The notes: a model not told the origin generated them from the sequence alone. 64,000 nt of DNA from Ligula intestinalis (GCA_036362985.1 JAYGXS010000007.1:5751778-5815777); one strand, 5' to 3'. Shown: positions 21,486-33,829, numbered from the stretch's first letter. Numbers and translations: made by a program.

Positions 21486-21739
21486 ACTTAGCTGCATGCA
21501 CTTGTCCGCGCTCTGATTGCCTCCCAGTTGTGAGGACAGACGATCGATCGATTGTTAAAATTTAACATTCCCATGTAAATGCATGGCCTGAGGAGAATTA
21601 ACCGAAAGTGTACACTCGCCAAGTACTGATCTGAATTATCTGATGGGATTTTGTGCAATTTTAGAATCAATTTTGCAGAGGCTTTTGGTCAAAGGAAATA
21701 ATTTATTTTACCCAGCTGGAGAAGACTGCGCGGCCTGTT

Positions 21740-21960
21740 GTACTTGATAGGGCTGTGATCATGCCTGATCTAGCCAGCCACATTGGTGTTACGAACGGCA
21801 GCTCTCCACGCGTGAGGATTGGCGATAGCGGGTGTGGGAAGCTCTACCCCATTCTCTTATCCAGCGACGGAAACCGAAAATCGAAGGCTGAGGACCGCTT
21901 CCGCGAACGGTATCAAGCCAAGTCTTCAGTTGCCCAGCGGACAGTGGTGTGAGTCAAAAA
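21740..21960 (-). mobile_element. RTE-like LINE 3' end
   Basis: Minus-strand end of an RTE-like element: the string CTGAAGACTTGGCTTGATAC (minus) and the terminal ATCAGGCATGATCACAGC match the copy at 22280-22500 about 550 bases away in the same orientation. Only the last ~200 bases are present. Confidence 0.6.
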
Positions 21961-22279
21961 AGCTCACTACCACAAAAACTTGACGAATCGATCCTGAGCC
22001 ATTTGAAAACTAGGGGGTAAAGAACTGACGTTCGGCATATTGAACACGCCTAAAGTAACGGGCCATTAATTAATACGTTTTTTACACCTTTTCAAATGGT
22101 GTTCTAATTGGCGCCATCTGGAGTTGGAAAAACCGTATAACTGACCAGTCGAATTGTGGCGCCAAACACCAGTTCTCTTACTTAACAAGTAATAGCCGAC
22201 TTCATGGAGGAGCGACTGCAAGAAAGTGAAGGTGATCAGTCCAGTTTTTTGTAGCCTCTGCGAGGCGTAGACAGTCCTT

Positions 22280-23090
22280 CGGCTGATAGTTGTACTTATT
22301 ACGACTGTGATCCTGCCTGATCTAGCCGGCCTCAATTATGTCTCAATGTGTGGCGATTGTCGGCAGCGGATTTGGAGAGCTCTATCCAGTCTCTTCTCCA
22401 GCGAAGGAGACCGAAGATAGAAGGTTCAAGAACTGCTTCCATGTCATGACGAACGGTGTCAAGCCAAGTCTTCAGTTGCCCTTCTCTTTGACGCCGCCGG
22501 GTGGGCTGAGGTGCTGGATCGAGGGCAGCATAACAAAGCTCGTAGGGCGGACGACAGAGAACGTACCCAAATTACTTAAGTTTTATTTTCTTGGACGGTC
22601 CAAGATATCCTCATGATACTGTCGCAGCGAGTGCAGACTGTCTCATTTGAGACGAAGTTCGTATACTTCACTCGAAGAATGGTCCTCAGGCAGCAATGGT
22701 CAAACACTTCCAGTTTCCGTTTATCGGCCACTCGCAAAGCCCAGCATTCACATCCATAGCGAAAGACTAACCGCATGGATGCACGTTACACGCGAATCTT
22801 CGTAGCAATGGATATGTCACGTCGGATCCGTAGGCGCTTTCGGAGGATTGAGAAAACCCGGCGAACAGCACCGATTCAGGAGGCGGTGTCATCTTTACTG
22901 TGTCTATTCGGAAGCGGTTTCACCCCGAGGCATTTCAAGCTGTCTACTTCTTCCAATTGACGCCCATTAATCTCCAGGGGTGTCTTCGCCTGGCCAGGGA
23001 TGCAGCTCGAGAGTAATTTGGTCTTCTCCGTATTTATAGACAAGCCAACCAACAAAGCGATCTCATTCACCCGTAACACTACAAACTGTC
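22280..23090 (-). pseudogene. RTE-like LINE, C-terminal part of the reverse transcriptase
   Basis: Minus-strand frames in order: LLVGLSINTEKTK, KTPLEINGRQLEEVDSLKCL (thumb-side region after the catalytic RT motifs), then after a shift VRRVFSILRKRL and FRYGCECWALRVADKRKLEV, FDHCCLRTIL. This YGCExW...FDxxCLR signature is characteristic of RTE/BovB-type LINE proteins. A last part, QLKTWLDTVRHDMEAVLE, ends near 22320. The catalytic FADD region is not present and there are at least two frameshifts, so the copy is dead. Confidence 0.8.
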
Positions 23091-23139
23091 AGATCGGTGT
23101 ACGCATATATGCCACTGTATATCTCCGAACTAATACCGG

Positions 23140-23315
23140 AAAGACCATGAGCTCGTAGCTCAACTGTTAGGACGTTCGCCCTGACGGGAGAGACCGCGAG
23201 TTTAAATCTCAGTGTGGCGGCAATTTCAGCGGCCACACTGGGGTTGGGTATTACTTGCCGATGATGCCAAATAAGGCAGAAAAGGCCTTCCCAGTGTCCC
23301 ATGTCTTTGCCGGTA
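23140..23315 (+). mobile_element. tRNA-derived SINE
   Basis: Starts with GAGCTCGTAGCTCAACTGTT (box A-like) and a degraded box B (GAGTTTAAATCTC). The body is GTGTGGCGGCAATTTCAGCG...GGGTTGGGTATTACT and the end CTTTGCCGGTAAAATCC. The better copy at 52360-52580 (minus) has the same order with a nearly intact box B. Confidence 0.65.
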
Positions 23316-23474
23316 AAATCCTTCTGACTTCAAACTGTAGACCACCAAAGCTTGAAGCTAGTAAAGCGACGCCACTGGCCTAGTCGAGATTAGTCAGCCG
23401 GCGTCCAGGTGCAAGCTCAACACAATCCTCTGCACGTAGGGCCTCTCCGAGAATCCAGTCAACGACGTAGCTGA

Positions 23475-23700
23475 AAAGAATGCCCTCGGTAGGATTCGAA
23501 CCGGCAACAGCACGGGGAATGTTTCGACCCAGTCGACGCTCTAACCATTTAAGCTAGGAATCCCTCTGTTAGCCATGAGTTTAATCACAGTTGAGTAAAT
23601 TTACCCACCCAGTCTACTGCAGCCTTTGAAATTAACCAATCCTGGTAGATAAAACTGACTATCCAAGTAGGGTTTACTAAGCAATAAAAATGGAATCGGT
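23475..23700 (-). mobile_element. SINE of the tRNA-in-the-middle family
   Basis: On the minus strand a body ending CAACTGTGATTAAACTCATGG precedes a tRNA-like unit with TAGCTTAAATGGTTAGAGCG (box A) and GGTTCGAATCC (box B). The same order, body first and tRNA-like unit second, is found at 41005-41380 and 57510-57850. This copy is the most diverged of the three. Confidence 0.6.
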
Positions 23701-24439
23701 AGGATTGTGTCGTGGGGTCATCTGGGGAAAGTGTGAAGCGCGCCCCGCAAGCATTCGAACGAGTGATTTTAAGGGAGAGGACGGGCGGGGCATGCCAGGG
23801 AAGAAATTAGAACCCAATTTGAATGCCCAATAGAAAAGTTACGAGGGCAAGTTGGGTCACGTTCTCAAACCTTGGGAGAAGACACTGAAGGTAGCTTTAA
23901 TATCATGGCTAACCCCCCGCTCGACCAACGGCGTACGCGTGCATGTAGGGGTGTGTGCTTAAACCTCGGGCGAGGTCACTGAGAGACATTTTCCAGTGGT
24001 ATCACCAAAACCAACTATAAAAAAGCTTAACAAAGTACAAAAGGCAGGGGGATTAGGTAAATCACCCAAATGAAAATTTTTAAGTAAGCGGTAATTCCCG
24101 TGGGTAGTTCAAAAGGCCAATTTTGCTTAGTTTGCCGATTTTAGCAGTTATGGAATGTGTTTGCCTTCGGAGAACCGTTTTGCATTCAAATGCCAGCAGA
24201 AAACCCCTGCTAGATCGATGAATGGCGCATTGAAAACCAGAAGTGTACAGGTAATTAAACCTACTGAAAACTTCAAGTAGGTAGCTATAATACATAAGGA
24301 CCAAAAAATACCGCTAGAGACAACCTCACCCTGGAATCCACCAGAGGACTACCAGGCGCAATTCATTAAGAGAGGGTGGTCAAACTTTCGGCTCCAAACA
24401 GAGCCTCATAGCTGAGGTCCAAGGAATGAACCATGTTGT

Positions 24440-25060
24440 CAGTCGTGTACCTGATCATACATTTTGACCGCTGTTATAGACTACACTTATTCGCTGTTCA
24501 ACATTTCCATGCGGGACCTCCCACTCCCTCCGGCACCTGCCAAAGTGGTATCATACGCGGATGATGTCACCTTCTTCTGCCAGCACCATAACATTGATCA
24601 GGCTGCACAGGTCCTCTCGGAATTCATGCCTAATATGGTGGACTGCCTCACTCAGCGCTGGTTGACGATCTCGGCAGCCAAGTCGTCCATCAGTGCTTTA
24701 ACGCCGGACCCGAAGGAGTTCAATCGTCACGCAGCCATCATCGTCAACCGTGAGGCTTTACTGCTGGTCCGTAAGCCCAAGCTCCTTGGCGTCCGTTAAG
24801 ATCCACTCTTCACGTTCACGGACTATGCGGTGGAGGTCGCAAGCAAAGTGAGCCGATGCACCAAGGTCCTCAAGGCTCTCGCGGACACATCCTCGACCTA
24901 CTCGAAAGAGACGCTAGCGACCACATTCAAAGCGCTGGCCAAGACGCATCTCACCCATCAGGCACCATTCTGGTATCCCACAATCAGCTCCTCCAGCCTC
25001 CGCCGCCCTCAGTCACGCTCAATCACGCTGACACGCTTTTTTCTACGTCCAGTGCCTAAC
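24440..25060 (+). pseudogene. Non-LTR retrotransposon reverse transcriptase fragment
   Basis: One frame carries LFNISMRDLPLPPAPAKVVS then YADDVTFF, the catalytic Tyr-Ala-Asp-Asp box of a LINE RT, followed by LTQRWLTISAAKSS and KPKLLGVR, then an in-frame TAA at 24797-24799. The same frame resumes with DPLFTFTDYAVEVASKVSRC and KALAKTHLTHQAPFWYP, the usual post-RT region. The LINE 3' ends at 1-590 and 16890-17420 could belong to the same family. Everything N-terminal to the YADD box is gone. Confidence 0.8.
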
Positions 25061-25064
25061 TGCT

Positions 25065-26850
25065 TGCTGCTGGGAATGTTTATTTAAGTATTTTCAAAGC
25101 CTAAGCAAGATAGGCCGGCTACTGTTTTATGCACATTCGCATTTTTTTGACGTGGGAATATAGTCTTACACTGTTAAAGGCACATTTTTACTTGAGATAA
25201 ACGTTAATAGATATAAATAAATTATATGTACAGTGGTTGCTATAGACCATGCAATTTTCCTAAATTTATATAAGTTTGATGATTAATCCAATACCAGTGT
25301 GAATGTATTCAAGAAATAATCATGAACAGCATCAGGGATATTAATTACTTAAAAGAACTACAGGAATCACTAAGTGTTCGTAAAGGAAAGTAAAATTTTC
25401 TCGATAATCCCGTTGTTCTAGAGACGTAAAAAAGAGCTCCTAATTAGGTCAAAATATTTAGATATTGTGTTACGTTGAAAACTTGAAGCAACCACCTTCT
25501 GTACAATGGAAGAATTTTTCGTTAGTCAAAATATTCTTTAAACTTCGTTCTTACGGGTTAAGTACTGATTGAATGTCATCGAAAAAAGTGTGTCGTCATT
25601 TTCCTTCTTTCCTCTATGTTCATTGATCCATTCATAAATTGTGCATGTTTGAAGTTTACACCAAAGCCTTTAAAATTAGGTATACACAAAGAGTATTTAC
25701 CGAAAGAAAGTGTTTTTGGATATTAGTTCTTAGAATGATGACCATGTTGCTCAGTTGTAGAAATGCCTCGAAACAGCAAACGACATTGTCGAGAGTGAAA
25801 CATGTCAGCAGTGGAACTCTGAAAATACTATTCCTAAGATTATTAAAAGACGTTTAATAAAAAGTTACCTCTTAGAAATTGCTTTGATTAGATATTCGGC
25901 TGACGAACTTCTGCGTATATTAAAATTTTCCAACGTAATGTCATTGTGAAATTTTATAATTTTGAGAATTTCTTTATGGTTCCTGAAGATAAACGATTCA
26001 ATTTGACAGGACATAAAAGAACTTTCTTTTCTCTTTATAATGGATTACCTTCCACATGAGTAGATTAATTCCACATTCAGATATATACTGGCGAATTAAA
26101 AAAAACTGGCCATATACAATGCCATTTTACAAAATACTTATTATTCTTTCGTCTTTTCCATTTCAAAATAAATTAAAAGGGGCACGTAAAGTATACAAAA
26201 AACTATATTTTCTTCACGACTTAAATTCAATAAGCACTTATTTGTCTTGAATAGGCGAGAACATGTAAGACATTTGAGGTTCATTGCTGCATTCAAACAA
26301 ACACTGCTTTTATTTCATTTTGTGCAAAAAAATTAACAGAATAGCTGAATAATTTTTTTTTAAATTGTTCAATGTTACTGCAAAAAAATTTGGTTTTTTT
26401 AACTTGAATAATTTTGTATAAACTTTTTCAGTTCTGGAAGGGATATCTTCTATACCTATTTTGCTTATTGTGGAGTTCATTCTCAGTATCATCAACATTA
26501 ACGTGCAGTTTGGTTCTCTCTTTCGTAATAGCATAGGAGATTCCTTCCATATGAGACTACTTCCAATTTCCCCAAAGCCAATGTTTATTTCTCTTAATAA
26601 AACTAACTAAAACGACGATTTAACTAGGTAAAAGGCTTTCGCAGAATTCAATAATCTGAATGCATCACAATTGTGTTTTCAAATATATGCTAAATTGTCC
26701 AGGCAAATTTCATAATTGGCGTTGCATGGTCCTTGGTGGCTATTTTTTATATTTTAACTTTAGACTGTAAGCTAACAGAACCTTCAAGCTTCCTCGTAGG
26801 ATAGCCGACGATGGTACCGCAACATGTCAAATAAGCAGAGGCAGTGGTTC
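25065..26850. other. AT-rich intronic stretch, nothing recognised
   Basis: About 1.8 kb of clearly AT-rich sequence with only short chance frames. I see no similarity to the repeats catalogued elsewhere, apart from an AT-rich character like that of the foldback elements. Confidence 0.5.
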
Positions 26851-26984
26851 AGCTGAATTGCTGAAGCGATGCTCAATAAGTTGGGACGAGTGCACAATGG
26901 CAAACAGAATTGCACTCGAAGCGCCGGATAGAGCTCTGTGGCCAGAATTGCACTGGAATTGCACAGAATTGCACCGGAGCGAGC

Positions 26985-27300
26985 TCACGGCGGCCAAGGT
27001 CTGCTACACCAAACGTCCCTACGGTGGATCTATCTCCCCTCCTCTACATCTCTGTTTTTGACGACGGAGCAGCCTGGCCCGACCACGCTTTTCCGACTTC
27101 CTCTCCTCCACACCGCCGAGATTTAGGTCAACCCGGCGGGGCTCCTGATCCAACAAGGGCTACTAGCCAGACAGCCACCGGAGACTGCAACTAGGAGTTC
27201 TGTATACAATAAGCCTCTCATTCTGGTGACTCTTGCCTTTTAACTTCCAACCTGGAATTCGACCTGATGATTGTAGTGATCCTAGTTCACCCCCATTACT
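26985..27300 (+). repeat. GGTCTGCTACACCAA module with 3' AATAA-type end
   Basis: Contains AAGGTCTGCTACACCAAACG, GACGGAGCAGCCTGGCCCGA, CTCCTGATCCAACAAGGGCT and then TTCTGTATACAATAAGCCTC...CAACCTGGAATTCGACCTGA. The second half matches 36300-36400 and, more distantly, 42470-42560, all carrying an AATAA(A) signal. It could be an LTR-like 3' end with the module inside it. Confidence 0.55.
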
Positions 27301-27360
27301 TTGACCGCTACAAGGTCAGCAACTCACATGCAGTAGAGCAAAAGGATGACAGGGACGTAC

Positions 27361-27506
27361 TCATAACAGGCGATCGCTTTTAGCTGGTCCTCCCTTGCCT
27401 CCGGAGTAAATTCACCGAGTTGTTGAGGCCCGGCAAATTGCACACCTTGACGTCCCTTAGAGTGGTAGGCATTGCCGAGGTTATAGAGGGCGCGCGCGAT
27501 CGAGGG
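27361..27506 (-). CDS. GPSM2: GPSM2 exon 3: TPR4
   Basis: Residues 127-175 (last codon shared). Acceptor TTCTTCTTCAG, donor GTACGT at 27360. It reads ARALYNLGNAYHSKGRQG, then PQQLGEFTPEAREDQLKAIA and CYE. This is the LGN TPR4, which is unusual in having a long insert between helices A and B (human GPQDVGEFPEEVRD at the same place), so the insert is conserved. The short ORF is easily missed because no ATG lies in it. Confidence 0.93.
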
Positions 27507-28079
27507 CTGAAGAAGAAAAAAAGGAGACGAGCCTGTTATAACTGACCTTTATGACGCCTCTATTGGCAGGAATTTAAACCAATCACGGCCTCCCTCGCCG
27601 GGCACAATTAACTGTGCCTGCAAATAACTAATAAGTGCCTAGGGAACAAAGTGATAGCAATTGCATAATAAAGGGTTAAATTTATAGGGATGCTTCAACG
27701 GTCTTGCAAGTGACGACGTTCAGCGTTTACCCCATGTAGTGTGCGCAGCAGGATCGGTTGCCTGCACGTGGATTAATTCACCGTACTTACCGCCGACCAT
27801 TTTAAGATAAGCGGAGGTGGGCTTTGGCACAGAGGATGACAAAGCTAAACACCTCGTCTACGCGTGCCACGCACAGGACGATTCAGATCCAGCCAAGTGG
27901 ACACACTAGAACAGCCATTGAGCCATTGAGTTGGTAGTCAGCCAGGCCAGTCACACACAGTGATAGTTCGACCATCGATATCGATTATGTCCACCATATG
28001 CCCAAGAGCAGGGATGGTGACGGTAGGCAGGCATAGTGAAAGCAGACAAGCAACCATCTATCACACGCTAAACGCCCCC

Positions 28080-28330
28080 ACACAGTACTGGCTCTGAGGA
28101 TTGGGTTATTCTCTCGGCTGGCAATCAGGAGCATAAATAGCGTCATTTTCATTCACAGTCTTGATTTCGGACATCGCACGGACCCAACAAAGCCTTGCGG
28201 GAGATGTGTGCATGTTCGACCATCGATTTCGATGAGGTCCACAAAGTGCACCAACAGGTTGGTACAGAAGGTTACAGTCCGAGGGGTACTTTAAAGTGAT
28301 AGAGGACGTGTTTAGCACCAACCGCACTCT
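28080..28330 (+). pseudogene. Short PLE endonuclease relic
   Basis: A short plus-strand stretch reads SVIFIHSLDFGHRTDP, resembling SMLAHIIDSGHRVDP of the PLE copy at 21195. Only this fragment is recognisable. Confidence 0.35.
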
Positions 28331-28774
28331 TTACCTTTGCCTGGAGTCTCGAAGACTAAATGGGGTTCGGCGTAGGCTGTTTTCTCAAATGCAAGCCAAA
28401 ACACTGCCTAGCTAAGTCTTAAATTACTGTAGACCTTGCGCGGGTACCACTGTAGTATCTGCCCTAGCTCCCCCTTAGTAGGTGTGAAGACTATCAATTA
28501 TTAGTCGGACGCGAAAATTTACCAGAAATAACGCTGGTTTGAAGTTAGCGCTGAGGCTCATACCTCCTTTGTTCCCAACAAGGTGTATGAAGACTGAGTC
28601 TATGCTGTTTAAGGTAACTGCATGATTGAAGTCCCGAGCACATCAGAGCTTGCCCTCTATGTCGTCTTCTCAACTATATCCTCCCCGATTGTGTTCGTTT
28701 CAACGAGGTGTTGGACTACGAGGACTACGATAACGCTGCCATAAGTATTTACCCATGCTAAAGTGCTAATTCTA

Positions 28775-29810
28775 CAGGGTGCCCCACGAAAAACCCTTAA
28801 ATGTATGATGATGTTTATACTGTTATAAAAAAAAAATTATTGATTACAATTATAACTAACAACTTCAATAAAATAGAGGTCTGTTTTGCCTTGCCAGGAA
28901 ACAGTACCATAGCCCAAGATAGATTTTTGCTGCTTGTCTATCTCCACCAGCAAATCTTCATCAGAAATATCAGTTTTGACTTCCACTGCACGATATATGC
29001 GTTCATTTTGCCTATTCAATGGTGTAGACAAGCAGAATGATGATTCATCTGAGAACCACACTTGTTTCCATTTTTCTCCTTCACCGAAGCGCTGAAGCAT
29101 GGCATCACACTTTGTCTTTCGAGCTTGCTGGTGTGCTTCAGTTAAAACATGGCATTGAATACGTCGAAAATATTTTAAATTGGATTTTGCAATTGTTCTG
29201 TGCACATACCCTTTTGACAAACCCAGTTCTTTACAAATTTCACGTTGACTTGAATGGCTTCTGTGATGATCTGGTGGAGTTACGGCAAGTTCCAAGACTG
29301 CTCGCCTTGTTGGGGAATCGTGCCTGCAAGAAGTGCCACTACCAGGCTTACGCACCTTTGCTACAGGTGATCCAGCTTGTTTGAATGCAGCCGCGACACC
29401 TCTAAACTGGTCAGTTGTAATGGCACCAAAAAATTTAGGCAAAATGTTCCGACATTTCTGCAACCGCCATGTTGGATGTTCTTTCCGGAATAGGACGATG
29501 ACCTCGCGCTGGAAATTGCTTAGCTGTGGCATGGGTCTACACGTCTTTCCAGAATATTCCTGGCATATGGTGCGCAGGTGGGCATTTTAGAACCTTCTCC
29601 TCTGCGACCACTACCCACGTTGTGTGGGTGCTCCTCACCACTGAGCGGAACATGGCGTGGGCGACATGAATGCGGGTGCGAACCAACGGGGGCGGCTTCA
29701 CTTCGGATGTGGCCCAGGTCTTCTGTTTTCTCCGCCATCGATCGTGACGGCATGGACGGTCCGGCCGCTGTAACAATCACAAACTTAGGGGTTTTTCGTG
29801 GGGCACCCTG
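28775..29810. mobile_element. Mariner-like DNA transposon, internally deleted
   Basis: The ends are CAGGGTGCCCCACGAAAAAC and its inverted copy, with a matching stretch of about 26 bases (one or two differences), each flanked by TA at 28773-28774 and 29811-29812. TA duplication and this terminal repeat form fit the IS630/Tc1/mariner superfamily. The 1036-base element carries a transposase frame on the minus strand that stops shortly after the first catalytic region. The intact ends and long open frame mark it as the youngest element in the window. Confidence 0.88.
28837..29532 (-). pseudogene. Mariner-like transposase, C-terminally truncated
   Basis: 231-residue frame beginning MPQLSNFQREVIVLFRKEHP, a helix-turn-helix DNA-binding start. 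A second helix-turn-helix block (REICKELGLSKGYVHRTI) lies near residue 105-122. The catalytic domain begins with VWFSDESSFCLSTPLNRQN (first Asp of the triad) and reaches GYGTVSWQGKTDLYFIE. There it changes to VVSYNCNQ and stops about 60 bases before the terminal repeat. The second and third acidic residues (normally ~90-130 residues further) are missing, so the protein cannot be a complete transposase. The frame itself has no stops. An upstream start is possible but not supported. Confidence 0.8.
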
Positions 29811-29859
29811 TAGTAACCATAGATACTAAGAACAGTACTTATATATTATATGGCCTGCG

Positions 29860-30010
29860 GGATAGTTATAAGGTCCCACCAAACTACCCCAAGTCCTTGG
29901 CTTAGCCAGTGCTAGCAACAGCAGAAGAAACCGCTATCCGGTTGAGGGAGCCGGTCTTGTGTGCAGAAAAGAACCTTCTGCAAGCTCCGCGCTTGACATG
30001 GTCAATGGTC
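29860..30010 (+). pseudogene. PLE endonuclease C-terminal relic
   Basis: Reads SYKVPPNYPKSL, then VLATAEETAIRL and REPVLCAEKN, parallel to VICKVPPN and AATAEATAIR at 21195 and to NPALCCQKT at 2791. It is broken by a stop after the Leu-Ala. Followed by 3'-region sequence to about 30250. Confidence 0.55.
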
Positions 30011-30939
30011 GCTCATTAACTGCATGCCCTCTGCCGCGTTCCTTTCCATCTCCCTGAACCGCCTCTCCCCTTCGCGGCGTATCCGGCCTTCGCTTATTGA
30101 CACCAGCCCCCCCCCCACACCTTTTTGTCCGCGATTCACTCGTACGGAAAGACAAACATGTTTTAGCATGTATCCCGTTCCCATGTAAATACATTGATCC
30201 GATGAGAATTCATCTGAAACTTATGTATACTCGCCAAATGCCCCTTGCTGAAATTTCTAAGCCACGACTTTTAACGCGTGTCATGATAAATTCAAGCGTA
30301 GCAGACGCTTACTTAACGCCATTGAAAGGACTTACTAGGCTACAGAACTCATAATTTGCAATTCAGGTGCGGCTTTCGAATTTGAGCCACCCATTTTTTT
30401 GCTCTCCATTCATGGGGGAATTTATTATCCTTTACCATCCTCTGCTATGTTCGTCTGCATTGATGATCATGAGGTCATATCTACAGTACGCTGCTACCTT
30501 TTTAAATGCACGAAAACAAGTTATTTTATCCACAACATATCACCATCCCAATATTTGTCAAATGCGGCCAATCTGTCGCATATGCAATTCACCAACAACA
30601 CCAACATCGACAATTCTCCGTAGAATGACAACACGAAGAAAAAAGCGTGCGAAGAAGCGGAAATGGAGAAGTTGAAAGGCGATCTGTCTCCATAGTTGAT
30701 GTGAATGTCGTGAAAAACTTGACTTGTGAGTATTACATGACCTGTTGCCTTTGTCCTTTTAAAATGACCCTTTATTTACCTTTCCATCTGCTCTGCGTGA
30801 ATGGAGCCATTTTGCTGAAAATTCAGGTTTGTGAAATCCTCAATATAGCATTCTTCTTCTTTTTCAATTCAACCAAGCACTTACACCAATTCCTCATGCG
30901 AGGGATGTCTTGCCATTGCACGCCACTTCAAACTGTGTT

Positions 30940-31500
30940 TACGAATTCGCATACACTTGCGGATGTAAGTACACAGGGCGAACGCAACAGCAATTAGCCG
31001 CCGGAGCTAAGGAGCATTTTACTATCTGATTATTGAAACAAAAAGAGAACGTTCCCTTCATGGATTAATGAGCATCTGCTAGACTCGGGCCATTCTGTGG
31101 ACCCCAAAACTTCTTTCCAAGTACTTGTTCGGGCACGAACAAGTCATACCTTACGCTACCTGGAGGCAACCTACATGCGGCGGTTCAAACCCGACCTGTG
31201 TAGACAGCTGGAGCATGTGGTAAACCTACCTCTGCTGTGGTAACACTGGCTCCCCGTTCACATATTTCTTCTTCCCAACTGTTTACTTTAGACGTCTTTT
31301 TTCTCCGTTTTGGCTGCCCACGGCGTTTTAACTTTTTTACGTTATTGATTAGCCTCTTGGCCATTTCCTATGACCTTGCTGTTTTTTATCGATTTTTCTG
31401 TATGAATTCCATTGGTGATTTCTCTTACGTTATTCACGTTATGTTACGTGAGGAAGCCACTAATGGGTACTCTCGAAATTGGTGGATCTAATAAGTGTTG
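30940..31500 (+). pseudogene. PLE endonuclease relic with 3' untranslated region
   Basis: Reads YTCGCKYTGRTQQQLAAGAK, then LLDSGHSVDPKTSFQVLVRA and RYLEATYMRRFKPDLCRQLE, the GIY-YIG core of a second PLE subfamily. The 3' region (GCCTCTTGGCCATTTCC, TTTTTATCGATTTTTCTGTA, TGAATTCCATTGG) recurs after the PLE copy at 54245-54700, which supports one shared terminal region. Confidence 0.6.
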
Positions 31501-32274
31501 CTGTTTACACAATGCGCGTGGGGATGGATTTCACTGTGTCAACCTAACAGTCGCTTTCCTCTTCCTTTGCGTGTAAACTTTCTCATACATACATCGATTG
31601 GCCCAGTACGCCCATTACTGCTCATTGTTTATTCAAAGTACAAGAATGAGGTCACGACGCTAGCGCCAATCGGAATGCAGTACAATGCAGCCTACATTTT
31701 ACGACATATTTAGGGACGTCTCTCTACGATGTTGACAATTGCAGTCTTTGGCCATTACGAGTTGTTTGTGTTGTGTTTTTTTGTTTTCATGGTGACTGAA
31801 GGACGTTTTGCTGAAAATGTTTGAATGAGATTTTCAAAGCGTACCGCTATCTCCCCCCCCCCATACACTAGTCAACTATCCGAGACTGTCAACGACCTGG
31901 TGGTGGAACTTAACACGGTGGTCAGCGGAGCAATGAAAGACAATCTGCAGGCGCCCCACACGACTTGGTCGACATGTTATTGACAAAGAAAATGCTTCTC
32001 ACTTACATGACATGGCCATGCTCTGAGCAGAGACGCAGTAGTGGCCAAAATTGGTGACACAAGCTAGCTACCGGACAGGGGTGTTATTGTTCCTTAGCGT
32101 GGCGCGTCGCTAAAGGTTGTGGTAAATTTTTCATGCATTTGGCTGTCCGCAGTGAACAGTTTATGTCCTTTTGCTTATACACAGTAGATGACCTAACTCA
32201 TGATGTGCCAGGGTGAAAATATAAGTGCTTAGTGGGGCATACATTTGGTAATAAAAAGTAATAAAGTAATAAAA

Positions 32275-33785
32275 AGTGCATGCTAGTTCTTTGCAGTGAA
32301 GAAAACCAGCAAGGTTTTGACAAAATCAGAGGATAACGGACATCCAAGAAATGCTTTATGCTATTCACCAGGGCAGAACGAAGGGCCTTTTATTTTGCCG
32401 CGCTGGACTATAAAAGTACATCGATAAAAACAAGCAGTTCTTTTTCAAAAAAATGCCTTCCGGAACTGGAAGAGCTGATCATGAGTTGGTGAAAAACTGG
32501 AGTGGGAGCAAGAATAGGGAATCGCACTATCTTCCAGAAGCAAGTTATTTTTTTGGCAATTTCTAAAGATTTTTGGTTAAAAAAATGCACTAATATAGTT
32601 ACCTGAGGAATTTTAGTTTATCGTCTGGGAGATTCGTAAGTGTGACTAAAAGGACGTCCATATTACCGTGTAGATCACGAATAAAAACAAACTTGTTAAA
32701 TTGGGAGCATGTAGCAAGATACTTTTGTCTATAGTATTTACTTGGACAGAACCGAACCCCCTTTATTTTCCTGCGTTGGACAATAAAAATATACCAATAA
32801 AAAACGAGCATTTTTAAAAATTATTTCCGAAACTGGAAAAGCTCATCATAAGTTAGTGAAAATCAGAGTAGAAGCCTGACGAAAATTTGTCGAAAGTACA
32901 CGTATACTCGCCAAACTGGACTTCTGAAAAGCGAATATATTTCAACAGACACAAAATGATATAATAAAGATTTTAAAAGCGATTTCAATTGCGGCAATTT
33001 TTAACGTTTTCAGTGCTTACTGACATTTCTTTCCATCAAAGCCGGTATTTTTAAGTAACGTAGTTTTTTTTCAAAGTTTACGTAAGTTTTAAATTCGCAG
33101 GGGTTGCTCATGATAATGTTAAACCTTTGGTGTGCATGTCTTGTTACCGGCTTGCGTGTGATTATCAATTTTCCGTAAATTTCGGCACTTTTCATGAGTT
33201 AGGTCATCTAGCGTACGTTTCCATCTGCGCTTGTGGTACTTACACTTAGAAAACACGGCAAACCCATATCAGCCAAATCTAGGCAAATTTCAACCTTTCA
33301 TTAATCGTGCAGATCAGACGCAACAGTATTTGGGTTTTTAAGAAACGATGGAGGCTGTCTAAAAATCTTTCTTGAATCCAAACAAACCTTGGGTTTCTTA
33401 ATTTTTTTACAAAGTCTAATAAAAGATGAGCAGATTTTATGTCCGGAAAACCTCTTAGTAGCGAATAATGCATGCTAGTTCTTGATAGTGGAGAAAACAG
33501 GCGGGAATCTGGCTAACACGGAAGTTACCAGGATATCCAAGAAAGTTTCTATCCTATCTACTAAAGTAGAACCAAACCCCTTATATTTTCGTGCGTCGGA
33601 CTATAAAAGTACACCAATAAAAGCAAGCCCTCCTTTCAGGATAAATGCCTTCCGGAACCAGAAAAGCTGATCATAAATTAGTGAGAAACCGGGGTGGAAG
33701 CAAGTGTAGGCAATTGCACTATTTTCCAGAATCAAGGAACGAATTCAGTTCGAAATTCTATTTTTTTTGCCAATTTCTAAAAGCT
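32275..33785. repeat. Direct repeat pair ~1.2 kb apart, with a third partial copy
   Basis: ~32280-32580 and ~33475-33785 share TGCTAGTTCTT...GAAAAC, GGACTATAAAAGTACA, AAATGCCTTCCGGAAC and GCTGATCAT. A third worn copy spans ~32740-32890. Sequence between them contains a foldback-type end (33120-33200). No coding frame. Confidence 0.6.
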
Positions 33786-33829
33786 TTTGTCACCAGTATG
33801 ATTAAATTCACGGCTCACAGTGAGCCTCG

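Larger units (their letters stand above)
21099..27360 (-). other. GPSM2 intron 3 (6.3 kb)
   Basis: Donor GTACGT at 27360, acceptor CTTTTTCAG. It contains a PLE fragment, two RTE-like 3' ends, two SINEs, a LINE RT fragment and a GGTCTGCTACACCAA module. 23710-24430 and the strongly AT-rich 25070-26850 show no recognisable gene or element. Confidence 0.7.
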
